NCBI GenBank assembly: GCA_017311315.1
Contig: CM029645.1
Coordinates: forward strand, 26,189,627 to 26,253,626
Source: Dendrocalamus latiflorus
Taxonomy: Eukaryota > Streptophyta > Magnoliopsida > Poales > Poaceae
Length of the DNA stretch: 64,000 bases
Direction of reading: 5' to 3'
Part shown: piece by piece, positions 37,601 to 48,064 of the stretch
Layout of the letters: every line of letters begins with the position of its first letter
Numbering within the stretch: position 1 is the first letter of the stretch
Position numbers and translations under genes: made by a program
Notes under the pieces: generated by a model
Seen by the model: only the letters and a program-made list of their open reading frames with translations
The model's database searches: none
Told to the model about the DNA's origin: nothing

Positions 37601-39851
37601 ACTGCAGCATCAGAGACAGGAGAAGCTGGAGATGTCGGGGTAGAAAATGGCAATGGTGCAGGTGGGAGTTCTTCTCCGACATCAATTCCGGGTGGGAGCA
37701 GCTCATCGTCAACCATGACACCAGGCTCGGCGTATACTCCTGTTGGAATCCAATTCTGTACACCACCGAGTGATGTCTCCACCAACACAGATGAAGCACC
37801 ACGACGGTACCGAAGGATTGATGATCTGTGTACGTCTACAATTCCAGTTTCAGATTTTGATTCCAGTGATCAGTGCCTGTTAGCTGAAGAGGAGCCGACA
37901 AGTTTTGATGAAGCTGAGAAGCACAGTTGTTGGCGCAAGGCAATGATTGAAGAACTAAGCTCAATTGAAGACAACTCCACTTGGCTCTTGACTGACCTTC
38001 CAGCAGGACATCGTGCAATTGGATTAAAGTGGGTCTTCAAGATTAAAAAAGATTCCAGTGGAGCTATTGTGAGGTACAAAGCCAGGTTAGTGGCAAAGGG
38101 CTATGTGCAACAGCATGGGGTAGATTTTGATGAGGTTTTTGCCCCGGTTGCAAGGATGGAAACTGTGAGGTTGCTTTTGGCACTTGCTGCACAGAAGGAT
38201 TGGCAAATCCATCACATGGATGTCAAAACAGCCTTCTTGAATGGAGATCTAGAAGAAGATGTGTATGTGGTGCAGCCCCCAGGTTTCATTGATGAGAAGA
38301 ACCCAAATAAGGTCTTGAAGCTGAAGAAGGCCTTATACGGATTGCGGCAAGCGCCCCGGGCTTGGAATTCCAAACTGAATTCAAGTTTGACAAAGCTGGG
38401 TTTTGTCAAAACTGCAACCGAAAATGCAGTATATACCCGAGGTATGGGGGTGATGAGGATCATTGTGGGAGTATATGTAGATGGTCTTATCATTACAGGA
38501 GCACAAATTGCTGAGATTGACAAGTTCAAGGAGCAAATGAAGGCATTATTCAGCATGAGTGATTTGGGTTTGTTGAGTTTTTATCTTGGGATGGAGGTGT
38601 GTCAGACAGACAGTTGCATCACATTGTCCCAGTCGTCATATGCAGCAAGGATCCTTCAGAAAGCAGGGATGGAAGATTGCAACTCTTCTCAAATCCCTAT
38701 GGAGCCCAGACTGAAACTGAGCAAAGAAGGTGCTGGGGACTGCATTGAACCTACCATGTATAGGAGTATCGTGGGAAGTCTAAGGTTTCTGGTGAAAACC
38801 AGGCCGGATCTCGCATACTCGGTTGGATATGTGAGTAGAGTAGGTTTATGGAAAAACCATCCACTGAACACTGGGCTGCAGTCAAACACATATTACGGTA
38901 CATTGCAGGTACTCTCAACCTTGGCTGCAGGTTCAAGAAGAAGCAAGAAGCTGTTTCCCGGTTAGTTGGTTTCACCGACAGTGACATGGCAGGAGATATA
39001 GTGGACAGGAAGAGCACCACAGGATTCTTGTTCATGTTTGGAGAAAGCTTGCTCAGTTGGCAGTCACAGAAACAAAGAATTGTGGCGTTATCTTCATGTG
39101 AAGCGGAATATGTAGCAGCTGCAACTGCAGCTTGTCAAGGTCTGTGGCTTGGGCGACTGATTGTAGAGCTGTTAGAGGAAGAACCCTGCTGTGCAGTGCT
39201 GAAGATTGACAATAAATCAGCCATCAACCTTTGTAAGAATCCGGTGCTACACGACCGAAGCAAACACATAGATACCCGGTTTCATTTTATACGGGAATGT
39301 GTTGAACAAAAGAAGATTTCAGTTGAATATGTCAGATCTGAAGCTTAGCTGGCAGACATTCTTACTAAATCGCTTGGTCGAGTGCGCTTCAAGGAACTCA
39401 GGGACAAACTGGGTTTGGTTCAGGTTTGAATGCATCAAGATTAGGGGGTGAATTGTTAGACTATAATCTTGAGCATTTGCTGTTTATTTTGCATTTGTGT
39501 TTTAGCCTAAGTGGCCATAAGTCAGGAGTAGAATCAGTCTTCCTGTCTGTTGCAAACGGCTGTGTAATCTGTCCGAGTCATAAGGGCAGTTAGGAGTTTG
39601 ATTGATTCTCATTTGATTGTTTCCTAGATGTAACAAACGCTATTATTTCGCAGTTAATAAACGTATAAAAAGAGCCTCGGATCTACCGAGTTGATTGCGC
39701 TCTGCATCATTCAGTTGTCCACTGTCATTTCCAGTTTTTGTCGGATTTCCGTCAGGCTACTGTTCACGCCTGAATTCAGTTTACTCTGATGTGTGCGTTC
39801 AGTTAGCGCTGGCATCCTTCTGAGCGTTTGATGCAGTAGCCATTTCTGACA
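34676..39851 (+). mobile_element. Young copia element, 5176 bp, defective
   Basis: LTRs at 34676-35073 and 39454-39851 are each 398 bp, TGTTAGACTA to TTTCTGACA, and differ at one base I could find (ttaatGaacg against ttaatAaacg). The target duplication TGCTC is exact (34671-34675 and 39852-39856). The primer site TGGTATCAGAGC (35076-35087) matches the 3' end of initiator tRNA-Met. A purine-rich TTAGGGGGTG precedes the 3' LTR. Removing the element rejoins the GRAS reading RVERM-LLGEEI. Confidence 0.96.
35102..39429 (+). pseudogene. Copia gag-pol, RT active site and zinc knuckle altered
   Basis: The reading starts at the ATG at 35102 rather than at the TTG in the primer site. Gag is followed by a zinc knuckle whose second Cys is Tyr (TAC at 36020-36022), protease YLDTGATNH, integrase (HHCC finger; HGDLCG, RTDRGGEF and ERRNQT acidic residues in place), reverse transcriptase and RNase H. 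The RT box reads YVDG, not YVDD (Gly codon 38483-38485). AGTAG is tandemly doubled at 38834-38843, shifting the frame after RT. A TAG lies in RNase H at 39346-39348. Integrase looks intact. The four lesions mean this copy could not have made working RT. Described only; no repaired form is given. Confidence 0.93.
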
Positions 39852-40160
39852 TGCTCCTGGGAGAGGAGATAAAAAAACATACTGGTGTGTGAAGGAGTCC
39901 GTCGGCATGAGCGACATGAGAGGCTGAGCCAGTGGGCAACGATCATGGAGGGATCCGGGTTCGACCATGTGCCACTCAGCTTCAGTGCCATTAGGGAGGG
40001 TAAAGAGACGCTGATGAGCACCGGATTGAAAAGGATGCCAGAACAAAGAAGATAGGGGTTGCCTTCTTCTATGCTGGAGTTCTACGCCTCTCTACTCTAT
40101 CTCAGCATGGAGGCCACATAAAGGTTCAACCTCTGGAAGCAGAGAGCATATGCTAGTGCA

Positions 40161-40651
40161 GCGCCCAGTAATATGGCCAGCCCAGTAGGTTTATCTGTTC
40201 ATGGCGATTGCTTGAGCCGCGGATGTTGGGCTGCTCTAACTGCTTGGTGATGTGGGACTATAGGGAACAACTTTTGGTGTGAAGCTTAAGTATGTATAGA
40301 TGAAAGAACTGTAATATTCTCGCTGAAAAATTGGTACCAAATTGAATGAAAGTGGCACAGACGCTCTATTCGTAATACAATCCTTGGATCAATGTCCATC
40401 ATTTCCTAGTTTACCCTCCCTCTATAAAAGACATGTTTCTGGTTCAGTTCTCTATATTCTTGGCACTCTTCAGTTGAACATACGAAAGAGAGCCAAATTG
40501 GTTTTGGAATTGCAAAAGTACATGCGCCTAGCAAGACGCTGAGGAAATTCTGTGCAATGCATATTAAGAAGTCATTCTCACGATGGAAAAGTTTCCCTTG
40601 CAAACGGGAACATGCTGACTCCGATCCTCGTTGTCTTCTCCCATATCAAAC
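40161..40651. other. Flank between GRAS pseudogene and next LTR element
   Basis: No coding signal. It may include old 3' UTR of the broken GRAS gene. Confidence 0.35.
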
Positions 40652-41745
40652 TGTTACGAGATTGGCCCCTATCTTGGTCTAGTCGATTTATTACACTAAG
40701 AAACTCAATAATCATGTGACCATTTGGCTGGTTTAAGAGGACTGTCATATGGAAAAGGGCGTGAGTGCTCTAGAATTGTAGACCCAGATAAAGACATTTA
40801 TATAAGCAACCTTCTCATGTCTATAAATATGTGTCTCAAGGCGCCACGAGGGAGGACAGACTTATTTTTCCAAAGACAGGTCTGTGTAATGTATACACCT
40901 TCTATACCCCATCTCCACGATTTCTAAGGCTTCAGGCAGCCCTTTTGTGACCTCCCCATAGCCCTATTGTTCACTATTTGGTCCGTAACCATAACAGTTG
41001 GCGTTGTCCGTGGGGAGCGGCGTAGAAGTTGCGAGCCAAAAAAAGAGCGTTCGGATGTAATGGCACCAAAGAATGCAGCGATATCGGTCTCCCAAGCGAA
41101 AGAGGAGCACCGCCACTGAGACCGTTATGGCGAGAGTGAGGGAGCCGGTCTATGCAGGCATGATGAGGCCCAAGGCTTCGTACACATGGTTATGCGTGGA
41201 CCGCCTGATGTGGCCAATGCTCGAAGGCTATGCTCCTTGAAGATGTAGGGCCCTAGGAACACATCTGCTGCGTACTCTGCCTCCACCATCGAAAGAACTA
41301 AAAGCACTCACGGCTAGCCCAGGGGCCACTACCAACGATGCCACTACTGAAGTGCAAAAATTTACTGGGTCCCATAGGCGGACGCAGCTAATCCGAGCGA
41401 GGCCTGTGTTGATGTCCCATCACTAGGCTAGCGAAGACACATGAAGCATGCAAAACTCCTCGATATAGTAGTGCATGTTCAGCCGATGTGCGACCGCGAG
41501 GAGCCTTTGGACATGCATCTCATCATCCCGGTCAAGCTTCACGTGGGGCGACTAGACGAAGTCCATGATGCAAATGGTGAAACAAAGGCTGCTTTTGTGC
41601 TCAATTTTGTGGTAGGACCACCGCTGCAGCCAGTGAGACTCCCACTTCATGCGTGTCGAGTTCGAAGGAAAGCCCTCTGAAGTAGCGGCGCGAAGTTGCA
41701 AACTGACACTATAAAGGTTAGAATACTGACCGTCGCCCAGGAGCT

Positions 41746-42234
41746 TCAGCTGGCATCGTGCAGTGACGCAAAGACTTGGACACTGGTGAGGGCACCCTCT
41801 GAATGGGCCATCCAGAAGTGGACAACAAGATGGGCAATGGCGTGTGGTGTCAGCTGCTGCAGCTCTAGCTCATACAGCTGGAGGAGGTTGCCCGTGAAGC
41901 ATGTAGTGGGGATTTGGAGCCCAACATCGAAGTAGGCAGAAAACACTAGCATCTCATACTCCCATGGCTGTGGAATGATCTCATCACTACCGAGAATGCA
42001 AATAGCCTCGCAAGATGAAACCTTCTCGTCACACACAAGGGACTCCACTAGCTCGTTCATCGCGAGCAACAAGCCGAGTGTGTTCACAAACACACCGCCG
42101 ACCTTCTCTGGCACCTTCCAGTGCTTGCTACTGGTGGCCACAGACCGCTTGTCTCCATTGGCGTGGCTGCTCGACGGTACCAACACGCCACTACGCCCAC
42201 TACAGTCACTTCCATGGCCCATCTCAACAAGCAA
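41746..42234 (-). CDS. Gypsy-type transposon-associated protein (Transposase_28-like), partial
   Basis: 162 codons. The core reads SDEIIPQPWEYEMLVFSAYF, then FTGNLLQLYELELQQLTPHAI and VHFWMAHSE. This spacing of hydrophobic and Pro/Leu residues matches the plant 'putative gypsy type transposon' domain (PF04195 class) found in large defective LTR elements, often antisense to the LTRs. That is the arrangement here. The family protein is normally longer, so this is a fragment, and the ATG chosen is simply the first in frame. Its role is unknown. The identification rests on motif memory and not on a search. Confidence 0.55.
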   Translation of the reverse strand: MLVEMGHGSDCSGRSGVLVPSSSHANGDKRSVATSSKHWKVPEKVGGVFVNTLGLLLAMNELVESLVCDEKVSSCEAICILGSDEIIPQPWEYEMLVFSAYFDVGLQIPTTCFTGNLLQLYELELQQLTPHAIAHLVVHFWMAHSEGALTSVQVFASLHDAS

Positions 42235-42587
42235 ACGCGCGGTGGAAAGAAGGTGAACGGTGAAACATTAGCAAAGAACAAGCGACACTGACTAGAAGGT
42301 GAGAGAGAGAGGAAGCAAATAGCCAAAAATGGAGTTGCCATGGTGCTTAAGTACAGAATGCAACATCACCATTTAATGCTGGCACGATGGCATGAGAATT
42401 GAGGGGACATGCATGATGTCGTAACTGGCGTGATGGCCCATGTTGCGTGACCTGAAGAGAAACCATCGCCACGTGTGACTCAGCCTCGGGTGTCATGCAC
42501 GCCAACGTTGTTAACATCAATCAGGCAGGAATTTGAAGAGACAACAATTCAATGGTCTGAAGGGATGGAGTGGGTCAATTAACAACT

Positions 42588-45247
42588 TGTTAGACCATGT
42601 GGATGGTCATGATTAAAGTGATAATTGATAATTGATGTTTGGTTTGTTTTGGAATTTGCTTTTGCGAAAGTTCTGGTTTATCACAGTCAAAGGTTTTGGT
42701 CTGCTCTGGTTCAGTCGGTTCCGAGTGGTTTTGGTCTGCTACGAGTGGTTTCGATCATGCACGAGTGGTTTTCATCTGCTCCGAGTGGTTTTGGTCTGTT
42801 TTGAGTAGTTTCGAACCAGTCTAATTGGGTTCGAGTTGCATCAAACCATTTTTGAGTAGCAACGGAGTATCGGATAGTGTCCGACTAGCATTGGCGCATC
42901 TAACAACTTTTGAGTGCCATCGGAACATCGGATGACACTTGATTGGCATCGAAGGATTGCATGACTGGCTTTGACCTCGAAAAGGGATGGCCTAGCTGAT
43001 GTTTTTGACCACTCAGAGTCATTTACGACCGCATTCAACTTTGATGATGACGGACTTCGACCACTGTGGCTTTCGACCATGGCAGTACGAGCACCATAGC
43101 ACGACTACGGGAGAATGACCATGTCTATTTTCAACTACGGCTGGCTTTGACCACGGTAACTCGATTATGGCATTCCAACCATGACTGACTTTGACCACGT
43201 TCGGCTTCGACCATGTTCGGCTTTGACCACGTTCGACTTTGACCATAATAGAATGACCACTGAAGGTAATCATAGCTACAATACTTTTTCATGGTCATAG
43301 ACTTTACTCATCGTACTCGATATTCGTAGACTTTATAGTTGATAGTCATAGACTTTGTGATCGATAGCCGTATACTTTGCGGTCGATGGTCGTAGACTTC
43401 GCAGACTACTATCATACTCGTAGACTTCGTGGTCTATAGTAGTTGTCATTGGTTTTCTTATCGGTTGCCATAGACCACAAGATCGGTAGTTGAAGGCTTT
43501 GCGATCGGTTGCCGTAGGCTTCACGGTCAGTACTCGTAGACTTCTTTATTGGTACGAGTGATTCACTTCTTGTGATCTTCGAGTACTCATGTTAGAACAG
43601 TGAGATAACTAGCTGTTGCTTGGTGGTCAGGTAGTCGGTACTCAGTACTCGGTACTTGATGTCTTTGGTCGGTAGTGATGCTTGTTATTCCTGAGTGTTT
43701 TGAGTGGAGCGATGGTATTTTCCGAGTACTTGTGGTTTTCAAGTACTGCATGAGCTAGCGGTCATAATTAGTAATCTGAGGTATATTTCTGGATAGCGAT
43801 GGAGTTTGTGGTCATGGACGAAGTGGTTGGTATTGATGGTTGGTTAAGAGTGTGGTTTGAGTGTGTGTGCTAATGTCAGTCAAGTTGTGGAGAATTGTGC
43901 TGGTGGAAAACATTTTTTTGGTCTTTGATGTGCAGGTAGGGCTGTAAAAAAACTCAAAGCTCGCGAGCTACTCGAGTTCGGCTCGCTCTAGGCTCGATTC
44001 GAGCTCGGTTCGAGCTTTAAACGAGCCGAACTCGAGCTTGATCTCGAGCTCGCGAGCTTCACCGAGCCGAACTCGAATAGTTTGCGAGCCCCGATTCGAG
44101 CTTAAATAGTAATACATATTAATTCTTACCGAGCTTACTCGAGCCGAACTCGAGCTCAAGCTTGTCTTATTATTTAAAATTAGTGTGTATTTGAATTATT
44201 TTAACTGTTATCGAGCTTATTAGAGCCGAGCTCGAACTTAAAATTTTCTTATTATTGAAAAATAGTGCATAATAAATCATTTTAATTGTTATCGAGCTTC
44301 AACGAGCCGAGCTCGAGCCTACTCGAGCTTAGACTGAGCCGAGCTCGAGCCCAGTTCCAAGCTCGGACCCCAACTCGAGCTCGGCTCGAGCTTCTACCGA
44401 GCTCGAGCCTGGAAGGCCAAGCTCGCTCGAGCTCGGCTCGTTTACAGCCCTATGTGCAGGTAGGCTTGGAGGCGATCATGGTCGGTGACAGGGAGTCTGA
44501 GGTCTAGGCGATCGAGGATGTCACGCGAGGTGGTTGGGCTCATGTTGGAGCACATGGAGATCAAAGATGGTGATTCATGGAGAAGCTATAGGCAGTGAGG
44601 TTCAGGAGGCTTGGACACAGAAATTGTTGATATGTAGCGAAGATACGGGAGGTGTGTTCCGGAGGCTTCGATACATTGTGATGGTGTGTAGTGAAGTTAC
44701 AGAAGGTGTTGTTCTGGAGGCTTCGTCATGTCATAAGATTGGAGGCTTACAGATAGAGTCTGTAGTTTGGAAGAGGAAGAGTTTGAATAAAATCCGTGTT
44801 CATAAAGATTTCGGGTCCCTTGTTTTTTGGTAGAGATAAGGTTTTGAGTTTGTGATTGAGGTAAACACGGTTTGTAGCGTTAACATATAAAAGTAGGAGA
44901 GGTTATGGGTTAAAGTAGAGAGGTTTTTGGAGAGGGCTTTCGAAGAGAAAGTCTGTGTCGATTTGTGAGAGCTTTCGTCGAGAAGGCTTTTAGGGGTGTT
45001 TGTGATGGCACTTTGTAAATCCATAAAAATCCAGTAATAAAAATCATCTTGAGTCAATCTAATTCGTGATTCGTTGAAGATTGCTGGTGATTGCAATTGG
45101 GATGAAGTGTATGACCACATGCAAGGGTGATCGAAGCAGTCTAACGGTATTGTTGTTCGAGCGATCGAAAATTGTCATCGACTATCAGGAGACTCCAAAA
45201 AGCAGTGAAAATCATTCACCCCTTTGAGTTTGGCATACGATCCTACA
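42588..45247 (+). mobile_element. LTR (probably solo) nested in the 40.6-45.7 kb element
   Basis: Starts TGTTAGACCATGTGG and ends CGATCCTACA, the same family as the solo LTR at 18759-20365. The flanks CAACT (42583-42587) and CAACA (45248-45252) match at four of five bases. It contains many GGTCG/GACCAC phrases at 42660-43700 and is itself interrupted at 43937-44452. The frames seen inside are repetitive. Confidence 0.75.
43937..44452. mobile_element. hAT-like element, 516 bp, GAGCTCGAGC-rich
   Basis: Inverted ends TAGGGCTGTAAA and TTTACAGCCCTA, with an exact 8-bp duplication TGTGCAGG (43929-43936 and 44453-44460). The body is crowded with GAGCTCG/CGAGCTC palindromes in both orientations, so single strands could fold extensively. 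No transposase. Frames on both strands are simple reflections of the palindromes. Confidence 0.9.
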
Positions 45248-45657
45248 CAACAGACATGGTTTCGGCCCATAGAAATTGAGGCCCTTTAACAGTGAGAGGT
45301 TACTGTTGGGGGAGTGGCCCTCACCTTAGCCAAGTCAATCTATTGCACCAAGTGGCCCAATAATTATGTGACCACTTGGTTGGCCCAAGAGGGCAAGCAC
45401 AAGGGCAAGGGCATGAGTGTTTCTACAATTGTAAATCTAGATGGAGCATTTATGTAACCAATCTCCTCGTGACTATAAATATGTGCCTCAAGGCGTCATG
45501 AGGGAGGAGAGACTTATTTTTTTTCAGAGACAAGCCTGTGTAATGCATACACCTTCTATACCTCATCTTCATAGTTTCTAAGGCTCTGGGGCTCTAGACA
45601 ATCCCTTTGTGGTTTCCCGTAGTTACATTGTTCACTGTTTGGTCCGTAATCATAACA

Positions 45658-46316
45658 CAAAACTTTGTCATCGAAATAGACAAGCGGAAATAAGCATTGG
45701 AGGTCAAAAACAATCGCATGGGGTCAAATGCTAATGGGTACCCCAAGAACGTAACCTTGCAACCACCAACCGTTTGAAAGTTCAGACAAATCTGAAGTGT
45801 AGATTCTTGTCCATCTTGTTTGGACTGTGAATGCAGATTTTGGAGCCTTGTTAGCTTCATTTGAACCTCTCTGGTTGGTCATGGAAAACAAATACCTTGA
45901 GTTTTCTGTCAACCTTTTCTACGCAAGAAAACTTTCATGCTTCTCAAATATCTCTATGTATTGTGCATACAATTGCAGTAACCTGGAGCGGAACAGAAGG
46001 AATTGACCACAAAGTTGTCTGATAGCTCCTGATGCGAATACTGAAGATAAGTTCCAAGAGAATAATTCAAAGGTGCTTAGTTATTCCACCAAGATGCAGA
46101 CGACATCACTTAGCTCTTGCCGCATATGCATCCAATTCCGCTTTGTCCCTTTTGCATCCCACGACAACGCTACCACCTAGGAACGTATGTACTCGAGACC
46201 TTGCAACATTTGTCGCTATGGCTTGATAACCTCAGAAAGTCAGAATTGTATCCTCTATAGCAACACACAGCTACGTCCCAAAAGGCCAAGCTGGTAGCTT
46301 AGCACGAAACAAGGCC
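45658..46316 (+). promoter_or_regulatory. Upstream region of the GRAS gene
   Basis: About 660 bp between the LTR element and the GRAS start codon must hold its proximal promoter and leader. I see no convincing TATA box. A minus-strand frame of 88 codons (45594-45860) overlaps the LTR end and is not called. Confidence 0.35.
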
Positions 46317-47783
46317 ATGTTCCAGGACGACATGACATCGTCGGCGACATCTTCGCCGGCGTTGTCGCTGTACTCGCCGTCGCCGCACGGCTCGTGGGTG
46401 CAGGAGCTGAGCCAGGACCAGCAGAGCGTGCAGCTAGTCGGCCTGCTGTACCAGTGCGCCTCCGAGGTGGCCGCCGGCTCCTTCGACCGCGCCAACTTCT
46501 GCCTTGAGCACATCATGCAGCTCGCGTCCCTGGACGCGCCCCACACGCTGCAGCGCCTCGCCGCCGTCTTCGCGGACGCGCTCGCGCGCAAGCTGCTCAA
46601 ACTCGTCCCGGGGCTCTCGAGCGCGCTCCTGTCCGTGTCCAACTCCGCCGACTCCCACCTCATCCCGGAAGCGCGGCGCCACATGTTCGACATGCTGCCG
46701 TTCCTGAAGCTCGCGTACCTCACAACCAACCAAGCCATTCTTGAGGCCATGGAGGGCGAGAAATTCGTCCACATCGTCGACTTCTCTGGCCCGGCCGCCA
46801 ACCCGGTGCAGTGGATGGCGCTCTTCCGCGCCTTCCGCGGCCGCCGCGAGGGCCCGCCGCACCTGCGCATCACCGCCGTCCACGACAGCAAGGAATTCCT
46901 CAACAACATGTCCGCCGTGCTCGTCAAGGAGGCCGAGGCGTTCAACATGCCGTTCCAGTTCTACAAGGTGGAGGCGAAGCTCGACGAGATGGACTTCGAA
47001 GCCCTCCGCCACAGCCTCGGCGTCAGGTCCGGCGAGGCGCTCGCCGTCAGCGTCGTGCTGCAGCTTCACCGCCTCCTTGCGGCTGACGACTCCAAGAGCA
47101 GGCACGCCGGTGGGCTCACCCCGCTCCAGATCATCGCGCGCTCCAGCCCGAGCAGCTTCCGCGAGCTGCTGGAGAGGGAGCTGAACACGCGGCTCCAGCT
47201 GAGCCCCGACGCGTCGGTGCTCTCGTCCCTCTCGCCTCAGTCCCCACTGCTGGCGAATTCGAAGCCGAAGCTGGGATGTTTCCTGTCGGCCATCAAGGCG
47301 TTGTGCCCCAAGGTCATGGTGGTGACTGAGCAGGAGGCGTACCACAACGGCGGCGCGTTCCACGAGCGGTTCGACGAGGCGCTGAACTACTACGGGTCGC
47401 TGTTTGACTGCCTGCAGCGGGCGGCGGCGGCGCAGCGGCCCGCGGGGGCGGCGGAGCGGGCTCGGGTGGAGCGGCTGGTACTGGGGGAGGAGATTCGGAG
47501 CATCGTGGCGTGCGAGGGGGCGGAGCGGAAGGAGCGGCACGAGCGGGCGTGGCAGTGGGCGCGGCGGATGGAGGCGGCGGGGCTGGAGCGGGTGGGGTTG
47601 AGCTACAGCGGCGTGATGGAGGCGCGAAAGCTGCTGCAAAGCTGCGGGTGGGGCGGCGGGTACGATGTGAGTTACGACCCCGACGGCCACTGCTTCTTCT
47701 TCTGCTATCACAGGAAGGCGCTCTACGCCGTCTCCGCGTGGAGGCCGGCGGGATACCGGCACAGCAAGGGGCACATGCCATGA
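46317..47783 (+). CDS. GRAS-family regulator, SCARECROW-LIKE 3-like
   Basis: Single exon, 488 residues, no intron, as usual for GRAS genes. After a short N-terminus (1-36) come leucine-rich region I (about 37-105), the VHIID-type motif as VHIVDFSGPAANPVQW (151-166), leucine-rich region II with MPFQFYKV (211-218), the PFYRE region (about 320-400; RVERLVLGEEIRSIVA) and the SAW domain with FFFCYHRKALYAVSAW (460-475). The short N-terminus and wording are closest to SCL3, a nuclear regulator in gibberellin signalling and root endodermis development that works with DELLA and SHR/SCR proteins. A grass-specific SCL3 branch is possible, so no symbol is given. ATG 46317 is the first in frame. The coding DNA is very GC-rich, giving long shadow frames on the other strand. 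A broken tandem copy lies upstream at 31279-40160. Confidence 0.92.
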   Translation: MFQDDMTSSATSSPALSLYSPSPHGSWVQELSQDQQSVQLVGLLYQCASEVAAGSFDRANFCLEHIMQLASLDAPHTLQRLAAVFADALARKLLKLVPGLSSALLSVSNSADSHLIPEARRHMFDMLPFLKLAYLTTNQAILEAMEGEKFVHIVDFSGPAANPVQWMALFRAFRGRREGPPHLRITAVHDSKEFLNNMSAVLVKEAEAFNMPFQFYKVEAKLDEMDFEALRHSLGVRSGEALAVSVVLQLHRLLAADDSKSRHAGGLTPLQIIARSSPSSFRELLERELNTRLQLSPDASVLSSLSPQSPLLANSKPKLGCFLSAIKALCPKVMVVTEQEAYHNGGAFHERFDEALNYYGSLFDCLQRAAAAQRPAGAAERARVERLVLGEEIRSIVACEGAERKERHERAWQWARRMEAAGLERVGLSYSGVMEARKLLQSCGWGGGYDVSYDPDGHCFFFCYHRKALYAVSAWRPAGYRHSKGHMP

Positions 47784-48064
47784 GCTCCTCCTAATAATCC
47801 TCCGTGCTGCATGATGGAGTGCATGGGCGTATGTGCAGCGTATCTCGTGCCGTATGCACGCTCCAATTGATGTGTGTTTGACAGTTTGGATTGGAATGAA
47901 AAGCTTGCGTTATTTTCGTTCAAAACGGTACAGTGAGTACAGGATCCAAAAGCTCATCGGCAATTAATGCTGCATGGCCTGCATGCATGCTCAGCTAGCT
48001 GCAAGTTGTGATATATATATATAGTATCGTGTGACCGATGCTATCACTTTAACCAGCTTAAGCG
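47784..48064 (+). other. 3' flank of the GRAS gene
   Basis: Probable 3' UTR and short spacer. 'aatgaa' near 47895 is a weak poly(A) signal candidate. Confidence 0.35.

Larger units (their letters stand above)
31279..40160 (+). pseudogene. Second GRAS (SCL3-like) gene, broken into pieces
   Basis: Fragments align in order with the intact GRAS protein at 46317. Positions 31279-31900 give the N-terminus and leucine-rich region (SIEKASRCLERA...; FSKVAFVVANRAILEA). Positions 34043-34670 give WQWLELLRDF, MPFQFDSVIGRLETLDF and FLSAIRALKPNIVVK. Positions 39857-40155 give the LLGEEI start, the PFYRE-like middle and PLYSISAW at the end. At least three frameshifts and stops (TAG and TGA codons) are present. 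Insertions are a hAT-like MITE (31652-31816), a composite insert (about 31900-34042) and a copia element (34676-39851). Excising each small or large mobile element with its duplication rejoins the GRAS frame, so the gene existed before them. It is probably a tandem duplicate of the 46-kb gene. Confidence 0.85.
40652..45657 (+). mobile_element. LTR element with nested LTR insert
   Basis: Similar LTRs lie at 40652-40996 (345 bp) and 45304-45657 (354 bp). Both start TGTT, end CATAACA and share 'ctataaatatgtg.ctcaaggcg' and 'ttcacta.ttggtccgtaa'. The left LTR is followed by GTTGGCGTTGTCCGTGGGG, which resembles gypsy-type primer-site context in cereals. The flanks CAAAC and CAAAA match at four of five bases. 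No pol is present. The inside holds a minus-strand gypsy-associated frame (41746-42234) and the LTR insert at 42588-45247. Confidence 0.7.

Noticed and set aside
41441..41680. Short plus-strand frames in the 40.6-45.7 kb element
   Set aside because: They have no recognisable domain, and the minus-strand frame nearby is the one with family resemblance.
46434..47774. 446-codon minus-strand open frame opposite the GRAS gene
   Set aside because: Antisense shadow of a GC-rich exon; Arg/Leu/His-rich and without motifs.
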